Assembly (NCBI RefSeq): GCF_014195635.1
Contig: NZ_JACICC010000003.1
Span: 124,001-188,000 of the forward strand
DNA: 64,000 nt
Source: Pseudochelatococcus contaminans
GTDB lineage: Bacteria; Pseudomonadota; Alphaproteobacteria; Rhizobiales; Beijerinckiaceae
Reading direction: 5' to 3'
The notes below the pieces were generated by a model. That model had not been told where the DNA came from. It searched no databases and was given only the letters and a program-made list of their open reading frames with translations. Positions within the stretch are counted from its first letter, which is position 1. Every line of letters begins with the position of its first letter. The position numbers and the translations under genes were made by a program. Below are positions 16,048 through 24,260 of the stretch, piece after piece.

Positions 16048-17961
16048 TTATTCGTCGGTCTTTGCTTCGCCGAGGGAGAAGACATCGGCGAGAACGAAGA
16101 AGACGTCCGAGTTTTCCATGTAGCCGTGCAGCTTCTCGGAACCCGGACCCTGCGCCTGAAGGACGACGTCGTCAACGGCATGGACGCCGGTGTCCTCGGA
16201 GGTGGGGATGTTACCGATGCGAAGCACGGCGCCGGGCACGTTCTTGTAGGCTTCGTTGGCGACGTACTCGCCCTTTTCGTTCTTGAGGGCAGGCACGAAA
16301 GTCCCGTCCATCTTCGGCCCGAACGTTTCGTAGTAGTCGGGATAGTTATTGGCGAAGACGGCCAGCGGACGCTTCACGTCGATGGTGTCGGGATAGCCGT
16401 CGCCGTCGGTGTCCTTGTAGTCGGGGAAGCCGCCGTTCTGGTAAGTGCCGACGCGCTGGCGCATCGGGGAAGCGCGCTCGATGGAGCCTGCACCCTCGAC
16501 CTGGGCGTTTTCGTTCAGCTCAAGCACTTTCTGCTCTTCCGGCGTAAAGTTCCGGTCGATGGTGCCGATGATGGAAACGCCGTGGGTGTGGTCGGCGGTG
16601 GTGATGATCAGCGTGTCGGGATGCTTCTTCGCGAATTCCTGCGCGATGCCGACAGCCTTGTCGAGCGTGATGGTCTCGACGATGGCGCGGTCGAAGTCCA
16701 GCGGGTGCTCGTACTTGTCGATCAGGGCGCCTTCGACCATCAGGAAGAAGCCGTCTTCGTTCTTTTCCAGCACGCTGAGGGCCGATTCCATCATTTCCGG
16801 CACGCTGGGCTGGTTCGGGAACTTCTTGGCATCGCCAAGGCCCAGCTGCATGTTGACGGTGCCTTCCATGTTGCCGGTGGAGAACAGGCCCAGCACCTTG
16901 CCGGAGTTGGTTTCGGCGGCAACCTTGGTCAGCTCGTCGCGGTCGGTCGCGACTGCGTAGCCCGCTTCGCGGAACTTTTCGATGTAATCGATGTCGTCCT
17001 TGCGCTTCGAGCCGGGCGTGCTCTTGGGCAGGAAGTAGGCCGATCCGCCGCCCAGAATGATCTCGGGCTGCACATCATAGAACATGCCGACGATTTCAGG
17101 CTTGTCGGCGCGGCGGCGGGTGTGCGAGACGACGGCGGCCGGCGTAGCGTCCTGCAGCTCGGCGTTCGAAACGATGCCGATGGCCTTCTTCGGCGCCATG
17201 CGGCGAATGGCTTCGGCGATGGTTTCCTGCCGGGGCTGGTCGAGCGAATTCTCGTTGCGGGTGGCGTAGACGCCAAGCGCGTTCACCGCGGACTTCTGGC
17301 CCGTCATGTAGGCGGACATCGTGTTGGCGCTGTCGGCGGCGATGGAGTCGGTGGACGACGTGCCGATGAAGGCCATGGCCGGCAGCGTATCCATGTTGAG
17401 CTTGCCGTTGGCCTTGCCCTCGGTGTTGCCCTTGGACATGATGCGTGCGCCGGTGCGCATGGAAACGGTCATGCCGTCGCCGAGGATGAAGATGATGTTC
17501 TTGGCGCGGGCTTCCTTCGGCGTGCCCGATACATCCCACTTCACGCTGCTGCGGAACGTCTTGCCTGCTGCGTCCTTGCCCTCGGCGACGACGGTGTAGG
17601 CGCCCGGCTCGACCAGCGAAACCTGCTTGATGACCAGCGAGGAGCCATCCTTGCCGTTCTCGTTTTCGATGTACTCGGCCTTTTCATCGAAGACTTCGGC
17701 GAAGGGCTTGTCGTTGAGGGTGAGCGTGATGTCGCTTTCCTTGACGACAGTCGGGAACTCGACCTTCAGGTCGAACTTGCCGCCCGAGAGCAGCCGTGCG
17801 CGATCGATGGGATAGATCTTGGTGCCAGCGCCTTCGGCAGCGATCAGAACTTCGTTTTCGAGTTTCTGCACTTCGCCGGTCTGTGCCAGTGCAACGCCCG
17901 GCACAAGAGCCGTGGTGGAAATAATGGCCAGCGTGAATGCTGCCAGTGTGGAGTGACGCAT
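16048..17961 (-). CDS. PhoA-type alkaline phosphatase with N-terminal beta domain
   Basis: A secreted phosphomonoesterase of 637 residues. The start at 17961 is preferred because GGGGA lies seven bases upstream; an in-frame ATG eight codons earlier has no such site. Signal peptide to about residue 26 (PGVALA). Residues 30-150 form a beta-rich domain with an immunoglobulin-like look. The catalytic domain follows: ILGDGM (D162), nucleophile Ser211 in ADSANT, metal ligands in VEGALIDKYEH (E410, D415, H419), TADHTH (D457, H458) and GVH (H594). An insertion at 517-525 reads DTDGDGYPD, a calcium-loop pattern. It lies between the Tat-type protein and the divergent His-rich ABC pair. The family needs zinc and magnesium. 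Confidence 0.9.
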   Translation of the reverse strand: MRHSTLAAFTLAIISTTALVPGVALAQTGEVQKLENEVLIAAEGAGTKIYPIDRARLLSGGKFDLKVEFPTVVKESDITLTLNDKPFAEVFDEKAEYIENENGKDGSSLVIKQVSLVEPGAYTVVAEGKDAAGKTFRSSVKWDVSGTPKEARAKNIIFILGDGMTVSMRTGARIMSKGNTEGKANGKLNMDTLPAMAFIGTSSTDSIAADSANTMSAYMTGQKSAVNALGVYATRNENSLDQPRQETIAEAIRRMAPKKAIGIVSNAELQDATPAAVVSHTRRRADKPEIVGMFYDVQPEIILGGGSAYFLPKSTPGSKRKDDIDYIEKFREAGYAVATDRDELTKVAAETNSGKVLGLFSTGNMEGTVNMQLGLGDAKKFPNQPSVPEMMESALSVLEKNEDGFFLMVEGALIDKYEHPLDFDRAIVETITLDKAVGIAQEFAKKHPDTLIITTADHTHGVSIIGTIDRNFTPEEQKVLELNENAQVEGAGSIERASPMRQRVGTYQNGGFPDYKDTDGDGYPDTIDVKRPLAVFANNYPDYYETFGPKMDGTFVPALKNEKGEYVANEAYKNVPGAVLRIGNIPTSEDTGVHAVDDVVLQAQGPGSEKLHGYMENSDVFFVLADVFSLGEAKTDE

Positions 17962-18292
17962 GATGTCCCCGCTTGCGTTATGCAACGTTGTTACATAGCA
18001 AAGGTCGTTATCGACTCTCTTTGCTCAAGAGTTGCGCGCGAAAACTATAAATTCTAAATGTCACTTGAATGAATACGCGGCAAATGAACATAGTTGCATT
18101 AATTGGATAGTATTATTATTTATTTTGGATGGATCCATATCTTGTTTGTCATAAACGACTGCTATCCCGTAGCTCCATCAGATGCTTCCGCCGAACGCTT
18201 AGGTTTCCGGAAGCGTCAAGGGCGCGACATCGCCGAATTGCCGCATCGTCTTCAATTGGCGGCCGCGTCGTTCCATACTTCGGGAGCAAGTG
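17962..18292. other. AT-rich divergent promoter region, phosphatase / ABC pair
   Basis: This 331-base gap lies between the divergent phosphatase and ABC genes and is AT-rich at 18040-18160. Near the phosphatase start is an imperfect palindrome, CAACGTTG at its centre (17983-17990), flanked by ATGTAAC and GTTGCAT on the minus strand. GTTGCATTA recurs at 18091-18099 on the plus strand. I could not match either to a known Zur or PhoB box with confidence. No small gene is evident. Confidence 0.5.
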
Positions 18293-19042
18293 ATGGCAGG
18301 GCTTTCGCTATCCGGTGTCAGGGTGGAGTTTCCGGGTCTGGCCGCCCCGGTGCTCGATATCGCGGCGCTCGCGGTGGCGCGGGGCGAGGACGTTGCCGTG
18401 ACCGGGCCTTCGGGATCCGGCAAGACAACGCTCATCAACGTCATGACCGGGCTGGAAAAGCCCGCCGCCGGCTCGGTCCGCTGGGACGATACGGATCTCG
18501 TCCGGCTCGGTGAATCGCAGCGCGATGCGTGGCGTGCCGGCCACGTGGGGCTGGTCATGCAGGAATTTCACCTGTTTCCGGGCCTCAGCGCCATTGAAAA
18601 TGTGCTGCTGCCGGTTCGGTTTCGCCTCTTTTCGGTTCCCGCCGCCACGCGCGAGCGTGCGCTGGCGCTGCTGAAGCGGGTTGGCCTTTCGCGGCCGGAT
18701 CAGGATATCGCCACCATGTCGCGCGGCGAGATGCAGCGCGTGGCGGTGGCGCGGGCGCTGCTGGGGCGCCCGGCGGTGTTGATCGCCGACGAACCCACGG
18801 CCAGCCTTGACGCTGCAAGCGGCGCGGTGGTCGCGGATCTGCTGATCGAACTGGCGCGCGAGGAAAACGCCACGCTGATCGCCGTTACCCATGATCCGCG
18901 CCTCTCCGGCCGTCTCGGGCGGCGGTTGTCGCTGGTCGCGGGCCGTATCGCCGAAGATGTGGCGCAGGGCGAGGGCGCGGCCCCATCCTCCGCCACCCCC
19001 TATACGCCTCCGGCTGCCTCGCAGGGACAGGTGACGCCATGA
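18293..19042 (+). CDS. LolD/MacB-like ABC transporter ATP-binding protein
   Basis: A 249-residue ATPase. ATG 18293 is preferred over GTG 18290 because GGGAG (18282-18286) is then at proper spacing. Walker A is GPSGSGKTT (38-46), Walker B is VLIADEPTASLD, and the H-loop is VTHD. The ABC signature is altered to MSRGEMQRVAVARAL instead of LSGGQ. This class works with FtsX-fold permeases in lipoprotein release, mechanotransmission or export rather than import. Its last codons overlap the permease start (ATGA at 19039). Pairing with a His-rich permease suggests a metal role. Confidence 0.85.
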   Translation: MAGLSLSGVRVEFPGLAAPVLDIAALAVARGEDVAVTGPSGSGKTTLINVMTGLEKPAAGSVRWDDTDLVRLGESQRDAWRAGHVGLVMQEFHLFPGLSAIENVLLPVRFRLFSVPAATRERALALLKRVGLSRPDQDIATMSRGEMQRVAVARALLGRPAVLIADEPTASLDAASGAVVADLLIELAREENATLIAVTHDPRLSGRLGRRLSLVAGRIAEDVAQGEGAAPSSATPYTPPAASQGQVTP

Positions 19043-20328
19043 TTCCGGTTCGCTTCATCGCTGCCGATCTTCGCCGTTTGTGGGCGGGATCGCTGGTCAT
19101 CGTGCTGTTGATCGGCCTTGCGACGGCCCTTGGCATCGCGGTCGGTATTCAGGAACGCGCCTTGCGGCTCGGCAGCGCCCGCGCCGCAGACAGGTTCGAC
19201 CTCGTGGTCGGTGCGGCGGGGGCGGAAACGCAACTGGTGCTCAGTTCCGTCTTCCTTCAGGCCGCGCCGCTCACACTGCTGCCAGGCAGCGTGCTCAAGG
19301 ATCTGGCTGAAGATCCGCGTGTCGATTGGGCGGCTCCGGTGGGCTTCGGCGATTCGTTCAACGATCTGCCGATCGTGGGCACCACCGGCGAATTCCTCAC
19401 CGACAAGGGCCGCCGCCCGCTGGCCGAGGGCGAGGCTTTCCAAAAGCCCACTGACGCGGTTGTCGGCGCACTCGTCGATCTTCGGTTGGGCGACACCGTG
19501 AAGCCGGTGCACGGGTTGCCGGGAGAAGCCGGCCATACCCATGATGAACTGGCCTATACCGTCACGGGACGTCTCGCCGCCACGGGCACACCGTGGGACC
19601 GCGCCATCCTCGTGCCCATCGAGACGGTCTGGAGCATTCACGGACTCGATGGGCACACCGCCGACGCGCATGACCATGATCATGATCATGGGCACGACCA
19701 TGCGCATGAAGACCACGATCATGATCACGATCACGACGGCGTTCAGGATCATGCGGCGGAGGATCACCTTGGCCCGCCATGGGCTGCGGGGATTCCCGGC
19801 GTTCCCGCCGTCATCGTCAAGCCGAAATCCATCGCCAACGCCTATCAACTGCGCCAGCAATATCGCACCGACACCACGCTCGGCGTTTTTCCGGCGGAGG
19901 TGCTGACGCGCCTTTATGCGACGCTGGGCGATGCGCGCGTAATACTGACGGCCATCGCGATCGGCACGCAGGCGCTGGTCGGTGCGGCGGTGGTGCTGGT
20001 CTGCGTTGTCCACCTGTCCCAACGCCGGCGGCAGATCGGTGCACTGCGGGCATTGGGCGCGCCGCGTCTTTCCATTTTCGGCGTCGTCTGGGTGGAGCTT
20101 CTGCTGCTGATCGGCCTCGGGGTTCTGCTCGGTCTCGGTCTCGGCCTGCTGGGCGCGAAGGTGGCGGCCTCCTTCTTCACGCAGCAGAGCGGCATCGCGC
20201 TGCCCGTATCGCTGGAATGGTCGGATGTCGGCTTTGCCGGGATGCTGATGCTGGTGGCGGCCGTCATCGCACTCGTGCCGGCATGGCTCGCCTATCGCCA
20301 GCCGGCTGCCGCCGCGCTGCGGGGATGA
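19039..20328 (+). CDS. FtsX/MacB-like ABC permease with His/Asp-rich periplasmic loop
   Basis: A 429-residue permease with one N-terminal membrane helix (about 15-40), a long periplasmic domain and three C-terminal helices (about 313-335, 353-382, 396-418), the FtsX/MacB layout. Residues 211-243 are almost entirely His-Asp alternation with 13 histidines, and isolated His residues flank it (HTHDE near 175). This is a plausible Zn2+/Ni2+/Co2+-binding tract facing the periplasm. MacB-like pairs with such loops occur in zinc-regulated gene sets of other proteobacteria (general recollection), so a role in periplasmic zinc handling or loading of zinc proteins is the leading idea. It ends ten bases before the convergent DUF1576 gene. 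Confidence 0.85.
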   Translation: MIPVRFIAADLRRLWAGSLVIVLLIGLATALGIAVGIQERALRLGSARAADRFDLVVGAAGAETQLVLSSVFLQAAPLTLLPGSVLKDLAEDPRVDWAAPVGFGDSFNDLPIVGTTGEFLTDKGRRPLAEGEAFQKPTDAVVGALVDLRLGDTVKPVHGLPGEAGHTHDELAYTVTGRLAATGTPWDRAILVPIETVWSIHGLDGHTADAHDHDHDHGHDHAHEDHDHDHDHDGVQDHAAEDHLGPPWAAGIPGVPAVIVKPKSIANAYQLRQQYRTDTTLGVFPAEVLTRLYATLGDARVILTAIAIGTQALVGAAVVLVCVVHLSQRRRQIGALRALGAPRLSIFGVVWVELLLLIGLGVLLGLGLGLLGAKVAASFFTQQSGIALPVSLEWSDVGFAGMLMLVAAVIALVPAWLAYRQPAAAALRG

Positions 20329-20338
20329 AACGGGACGG

Positions 20339-21691
20339 TCAGGGAGCAGGGCCGCTCTGGGGCGGCGCTTGACGCTCCCTGATCGCCAGAATGATCGGCA
20401 CCAGAACGGCTGCCACGATGCCGGCTGCAAAACCGTTGTTGTAGAGGTTCAGGCCGCCGTGCAGGGCACCCACGGCCAGCGCCGCCGATGAGTGCAGGAA
20501 CCCTGCGGCCAAGCCCCAGTGCCAGCCAAAGCGCCCGGCGATGGGGGCAAGGGTGGTGCCGAACAGCGCCGCGAGCACGATGGCCGGGTCGTTGGCATTC
20601 CACGGCTTGGCCAGCGAACCGAGGAACACCCCGATGATGATGGGCGTGAAATTGCCCGGATGCTTGCCCATGGCGGCAAAGCCGACGATGGCGAAGATGC
20701 CGCCGATCACCGGGCCGTTGAGATCCGCGCCGATCAGCAGGATATAGCCAAGCCCGACAAGGCCGCTGAGGCCCATGTTGACCAGCGTGGCGCCAAGCCC
20801 CGCGAGGGCGATGAAATCCGTCGGCGCTTGCCCGGACGAAGCGAGGATCGTCTTGAAACCGACGAGCCAGCGGCGGTCGAGCAGGATGCCGCCCATGATG
20901 AGCGCCCCGAACCCCACGACCAGAAAACTGCCCAGCACCAGCGTATTGCCGGATGTCCAGATCATCACCGGGGCGGGCACGAACCCATAAGATTTGTAGA
21001 TGGCGACGATGAGCGTGCCGACGATGCCGGCGACGAACCCCATGTTGTAGAGGTTGTAACCCATGTGGGTGCGGAAGAGATGCGCGGCGACCGGCGGCAG
21101 CACGAAACCCGACACGAGGCTGGTAGCAACGGCGAGCGGCAGGCTGACGGGCAGCGACAGGGCGGTGCTGAACAGGATTTCCGAAAACATCGGCGCCAGC
21201 GCCGCGCCGAAGAACGCGGTGTTGATATGGACGCTGAACGGATCGCCGCGAAAGCGCGCATAGAGATAAACGCCCGCGACGGTGCACCATATGTTGAGGA
21301 CGTTCTTGCCGAAAAGCGAAAACCCCAGCATGAGAAACAGGCACGCCACCGTTGCCGCGCTCAGCCGCGCCCCGCACAGGTAGTAGCAGGCAATCGACAG
21401 CAGCGTCGTGAGCCCGGCGTTGAAGAACGCACCCCCGATGCCACCGACGCCGATATAGTCCGTGATCAGCGTATCCCTGACCAGCAGGATGCGGACGAAT
21501 CCGGCCAGCACATCGCCGGCCGGGTCGACCATGAAAGCGAAGGCCATGAACGCCGCCGCGCCAAGCGCCGCGACGAGCAATGCCCGCCCATCTGTTGTTG
21601 GAGCCGATGGCGCGGTGGCGGGAGAGGAGGGTGGTGAGCCCGAAAAGCGCTGCGCCGCTGCCTGCCGCATGCGGCGCAGGATTGCACTCAT
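20339..21691 (-). CDS. DUF1576 family polytopic membrane protein
   Basis: A 450-residue membrane protein with about 12 hydrophobic segments and an N-terminal Pro/Ser/Ala-rich cytosolic tail (residues 1-35). The motifs GYNLYNMGFVAGIVGT (about 222-237) and GGLNLYNNGFAAGIVAA near the C-terminus are two versions of one pattern, suggesting an internal duplication of a NLYN-containing pore or re-entrant element. I assign DUF1576 from memory of this pattern; no function is known for that family. The start overlaps the flavin reductase stop by ATGA (21688-21691), so the two are co-translated. Confidence 0.7.
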   Translation of the reverse strand: MSAILRRMRQAAAQRFSGSPPSSPATAPSAPTTDGRALLVAALGAAAFMAFAFMVDPAGDVLAGFVRILLVRDTLITDYIGVGGIGGAFFNAGLTTLLSIACYYLCGARLSAATVACLFLMLGFSLFGKNVLNIWCTVAGVYLYARFRGDPFSVHINTAFFGAALAPMFSEILFSTALSLPVSLPLAVATSLVSGFVLPPVAAHLFRTHMGYNLYNMGFVAGIVGTLIVAIYKSYGFVPAPVMIWTSGNTLVLGSFLVVGFGALIMGGILLDRRWLVGFKTILASSGQAPTDFIALAGLGATLVNMGLSGLVGLGYILLIGADLNGPVIGGIFAIVGFAAMGKHPGNFTPIIIGVFLGSLAKPWNANDPAIVLAALFGTTLAPIAGRFGWHWGLAAGFLHSSAALAVGALHGGLNLYNNGFAAGIVAAVLVPIILAIRERQAPPQSGPAP

Positions 21692-22329
21692 GGGGATGCC
21701 GGCGGGGATGCCGGTCTGGGACGCGACATGTCGAAGCGTGTCTGCGGGCTGATCTCGAAATAATCTCCGCGCCCGCCCCCGCGCGCCACCGGCAACGCCG
21801 CCGTGGTGTCATAAACGCCATCGCGCAGGCACGCCCGGTCTATATGCACCGCTACAACCTCGCCCAGCACAAGCCAGGTGTCTGTTTCGGCTCCATGCCG
21901 ATCCAGCAGGCGAATGGTCTGCGTATGTCGGCATTCGAAAGCGACGGGGCTTTCCAGAACGCGCGGGGCGGCAACGATTCGGCCCGCGACCGGCGTCAGG
22001 CCCGAGAGCGCGAACTCATCGGCGCCGCGCGCCACGGGTGCTGAAGTGGCGTTCATCGCTGTCGCCAGTTCTCTGGTCACGAGATTCCAGCAGAATTCGC
22101 CGGTTTCCCGCACGTTCAGCAGCGTGTCCTTCTCGCCGCTGCTGGCGAAACCGATGATCGGCGGTTCGCCGCTGAACAGATTGAAGAAGCTGTAAGGCGC
22201 GAGATTGAACCCGCTCGCGGCGCGGGTCGAAATCCAGCCGATGGGGCGCGGAGCCACGATGGCGTTGAGCGGGTTATGCTTCAACCCATGCCCGTGCTCG
22301 GGCTCGTAAAAGTGGAACCTGTCGGACAT
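21688..22329 (-). CDS. Flavin reductase family protein (FMN-binding split barrel)
   Basis: A 213-residue flavin reductase-like protein. The N-terminal IVAPRPIGWISTRA and NLAPYSFFNLFSGEPPIIGFAS are hallmarks of the FMN-binding split barrel (DIM6/NTAB type), and SGEKDTLLNVRETGEF continues the family pattern. Members bind FMN and either reduce it for a partner monooxygenase or act as stand-alone oxidoreductases; no monooxygenase is adjacent. It starts 18 bases after the MaoC-PTA stop and overlaps DUF1576 downstream. Confidence 0.85.
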   Translation of the reverse strand: MSDRFHFYEPEHGHGLKHNPLNAIVAPRPIGWISTRAASGFNLAPYSFFNLFSGEPPIIGFASSGEKDTLLNVRETGEFCWNLVTRELATAMNATSAPVARGADEFALSGLTPVAGRIVAAPRVLESPVAFECRHTQTIRLLDRHGAETDTWLVLGEVVAVHIDRACLRDGVYDTTAALPVARGGGRGDYFEISPQTRFDMSRPRPASPPASP

Positions 22330-22347
22330 GATGTTGCTCGCCGCCGC

Positions 22348-23811
22348 TCAGGAGCGTCTGAGTTGATGCCCTGCGGTGAAGAGCTTCGCCAACGCTGCCG
22401 AGGCGATGCGTGTGCGCAGCGAATCCGCCCGGCTGGTGAGGATGATCGGCACCCGCGCGCCGAGCACCAGCCCGGCGGCATCAGCATCCGCGAAATACAG
22501 CAGCTGCTTGGCGAGGATGTTGCCGGCTTCGAGGTCCGGCACCAGCAGGATATCCGCCTGCCCGGCGACCGGGGAGGCGATCTCCTTGGAGCGCGCGGCC
22601 TCCATATCGATGGCGTTATCGAAGGCGAGCGGCCCGTCCACTTTCGCGCCGGTAATCTGCCGGCGCGCGGCCATGACGGTGAGCGCCGCGGCATCCAGCG
22701 TGGCCGGCATCTTCTCGTTGACGGTCTCGACCGCTGCCAGCGCCGCGACCAGCGGCTCCTCAACGCCGAGGGCATGCAGAAAGTCGATGGCATTCTGCAC
22801 GATGTCGCGTTTCTGCAGCAACGTCGGCTGGATGTTGATGGCCGCGTCCGTGACGATCAACGGCTTGCTGTAAGCCGGAACATCCATGACATAGACATGG
22901 CTGATGCGCCGTTCCGTCCGCAGGCCCGCGCCCTGCGCCAGCACCGCCGAGAGTAACTCATCGGTGTGCAGGCTGCCCTTCATCAGGCTGGCGACTTCCA
23001 GCGTTGCGGCAAGCTCCACCGCCCTTGCCGCCGCCGCATGGCTGTGCGGGACGGATTCGATCTTGATGCCCGCCAGATCGACGCCCGCTTCGTCAGCCGC
23101 CTGCCGGATCCGGTGCTCTGGGCCGATGAGAATGGGCTCAACGAAGCCCTCGCGGAATAATTCCACGGCAGCCAGAATAGAGTTCGTGGAGCACGGATGC
23201 ACCACCGCCACGCGCAATGCTTCACCCTGCCGGGCTTCGTCCACGAAGGATTCGTAAAGGTCGTGCCGTCGCAGCGAGACTTTCGGCAACGTGGCACGCG
23301 GCCACTCCACCCGCTTTGTGGGCGCGATCACGGTGGCTGCGCCTGTCAGCACCACCTCGCCAAGCTGATTGACGCATTCGGTGTCGATGATGACGATGTT
23401 CTTGCCCGGCTTTTTCTCGCGCACGGTGACGGTGGCGGTGATGGTGTCACCGAGCGCCACTGCCTTCACGAAGCGCAGATCCTGGCCGAGATAGATGGTG
23501 CCGGGGCCGGGCAGCTTGGTGCCGAGCACGGCCGATATCAGCGCCGCCGTCCACATGCCATGCGCCACCACGTGGCCGAAGACGCCGCCGGCGGCGAACT
23601 CGCTGTCGAGATGCGCCGGATTGACGTCGCCGGAGACGGTGGCGAACAGATCGATGTCGTCCCGCCCGACAACACGTGTCAGCGACGCGGTTTCGCCGAT
23701 CTGCAACTCGTCGAACGTGCGGTTGTGCAACAGACCGTCGTCATCGGCTGCGTCATTGCCGCCGTTGGCGGTATATCCGTTGGAGGCGTTTCCGCTGGTG
23801 GCGTTGCTCAT
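22348..23811 (-). CDS. Bifunctional MaoC enoyl-CoA hydratase / phosphate acetyltransferase
   Basis: A two-domain enzyme of 487 residues. An Asn/Gly-rich head (1-30) precedes a hot-dog MaoC hydratase domain (about 31-165) with the hydratase-2 motif GDVNPAH (D62, H67). The rest (about 180-487) is a phosphate acetyl/butyryltransferase domain (VVHPCSTNSILAAVELFREG, GADILL-like VAGQADILLVPDLEAGN, LVLGARVPIILTSRADS). Start 23811 is chosen for GAGGTGA upstream; the longer frame to 23901 would include a tandem repeat. Such fusions usually sit beside acetate kinase, absent here. It would interconvert acyl-CoA and acyl-phosphate and hydrate an enoyl-CoA. Confidence 0.88.
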   Translation of the reverse strand: MSNATSGNASNGYTANGGNDAADDDGLLHNRTFDELQIGETASLTRVVGRDDIDLFATVSGDVNPAHLDSEFAAGGVFGHVVAHGMWTAALISAVLGTKLPGPGTIYLGQDLRFVKAVALGDTITATVTVREKKPGKNIVIIDTECVNQLGEVVLTGAATVIAPTKRVEWPRATLPKVSLRRHDLYESFVDEARQGEALRVAVVHPCSTNSILAAVELFREGFVEPILIGPEHRIRQAADEAGVDLAGIKIESVPHSHAAAARAVELAATLEVASLMKGSLHTDELLSAVLAQGAGLRTERRISHVYVMDVPAYSKPLIVTDAAINIQPTLLQKRDIVQNAIDFLHALGVEEPLVAALAAVETVNEKMPATLDAAALTVMAARRQITGAKVDGPLAFDNAIDMEAARSKEIASPVAGQADILLVPDLEAGNILAKQLLYFADADAAGLVLGARVPIILTSRADSLRTRIASAALAKLFTAGHQLRRS

Positions 23812-23852
23812 CGTTGCGTCACCTCGTCGATACAGCGCAATGTTTGCAGCAC

Positions 23853-23880
23853 GGGACTTGCAGCTTGGGACTTGCAGCTT
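23853..23880. repeat. Perfect 14-bp tandem direct repeat upstream of the MaoC-PTA gene
   Basis: GGGACTTGCAGCTT occurs twice head to tail (23853-23866, 23867-23880), 42-69 bases upstream of the chosen start, with a degenerate partial TTTGCAGC just before it. Position fits a leader or operator; slippage is also possible. Confidence 0.5.
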
Positions 23881-24002
23881 GAGAACCGCGCCATCCTGCA
23901 TCGACGCGCCTGCAATGTCGACACGAAAACATCGCCGGGCCGCTTGAGCGCAGCTATTTCTAGCAAGCGTGTGCGCCAGCGCGCGTGATGACAGGCCGAG
24001 AA

Positions 24003-24260
24003 TCAGGAAGACATGCCGAGAGCTTGCAGATACAACTCCAGAATAGCATCTTCCTCGACCCGTTCCTCGACGGGCTTCTTGCGAATCTGGACGATCTTGC
24101 GAATCGCCTTGGCATCGAAGCCGCGCCCTTTCAATTCGGCGTACACTTCCTTGATGTCGCCGGCGATGGCGGCCTTTTCCTCTTCGAGCCGCTCGATACG
24201 CTCGATGAACTGCCTCAACTCATCTGCGGCAACGCCGCTGTCGGCTACGTCTGTGACCAT
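24003..24260 (-). CDS. gapR: GapR (DUF2312) chromosome-structuring protein
   Basis: A small coiled-coil DNA-binding protein of 85 residues. The alphaproteobacterial DUF2312 pattern is clear: [45 protein letters not shown] and [14 protein letters not shown]. In Caulobacter GapR encircles overtwisted DNA ahead of replication and transcription forks and supports gyrase/topo IV. A GTG ten codons upstream (24290) is also in frame; ATG 24260 is preferred because its AGCAGG-like site and length match known homologues. It is divergent from the DUF1036 gene. Confidence 0.9.
   Translation of the reverse strand: MVTDVADSGVAADELRQFIERIERLEEEKAAIAGDIKEVYAELKGRGFDAKAIRKIVQIRKKPVEERVEEDAILELYLQALGMSS

Noticed and set aside
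15955-18057. A 700-codon open frame on the plus strand opposite the alkaline phosphatase
   Set aside because: It mirrors the phosphatase codons on the other strand, has no ribosome-binding site or recognisable domain, and the phosphatase has intact catalytic motifs. High GC produces such shadows.
18147-18164. Pho box (PhoB site) near the alkaline phosphatase
   Set aside because: TTGTCATAAACGACTGC has one acceptable half (TTGTCAT) but the second half is poor, and it lies about 190 bases from the phosphatase start in the wrong orientation.
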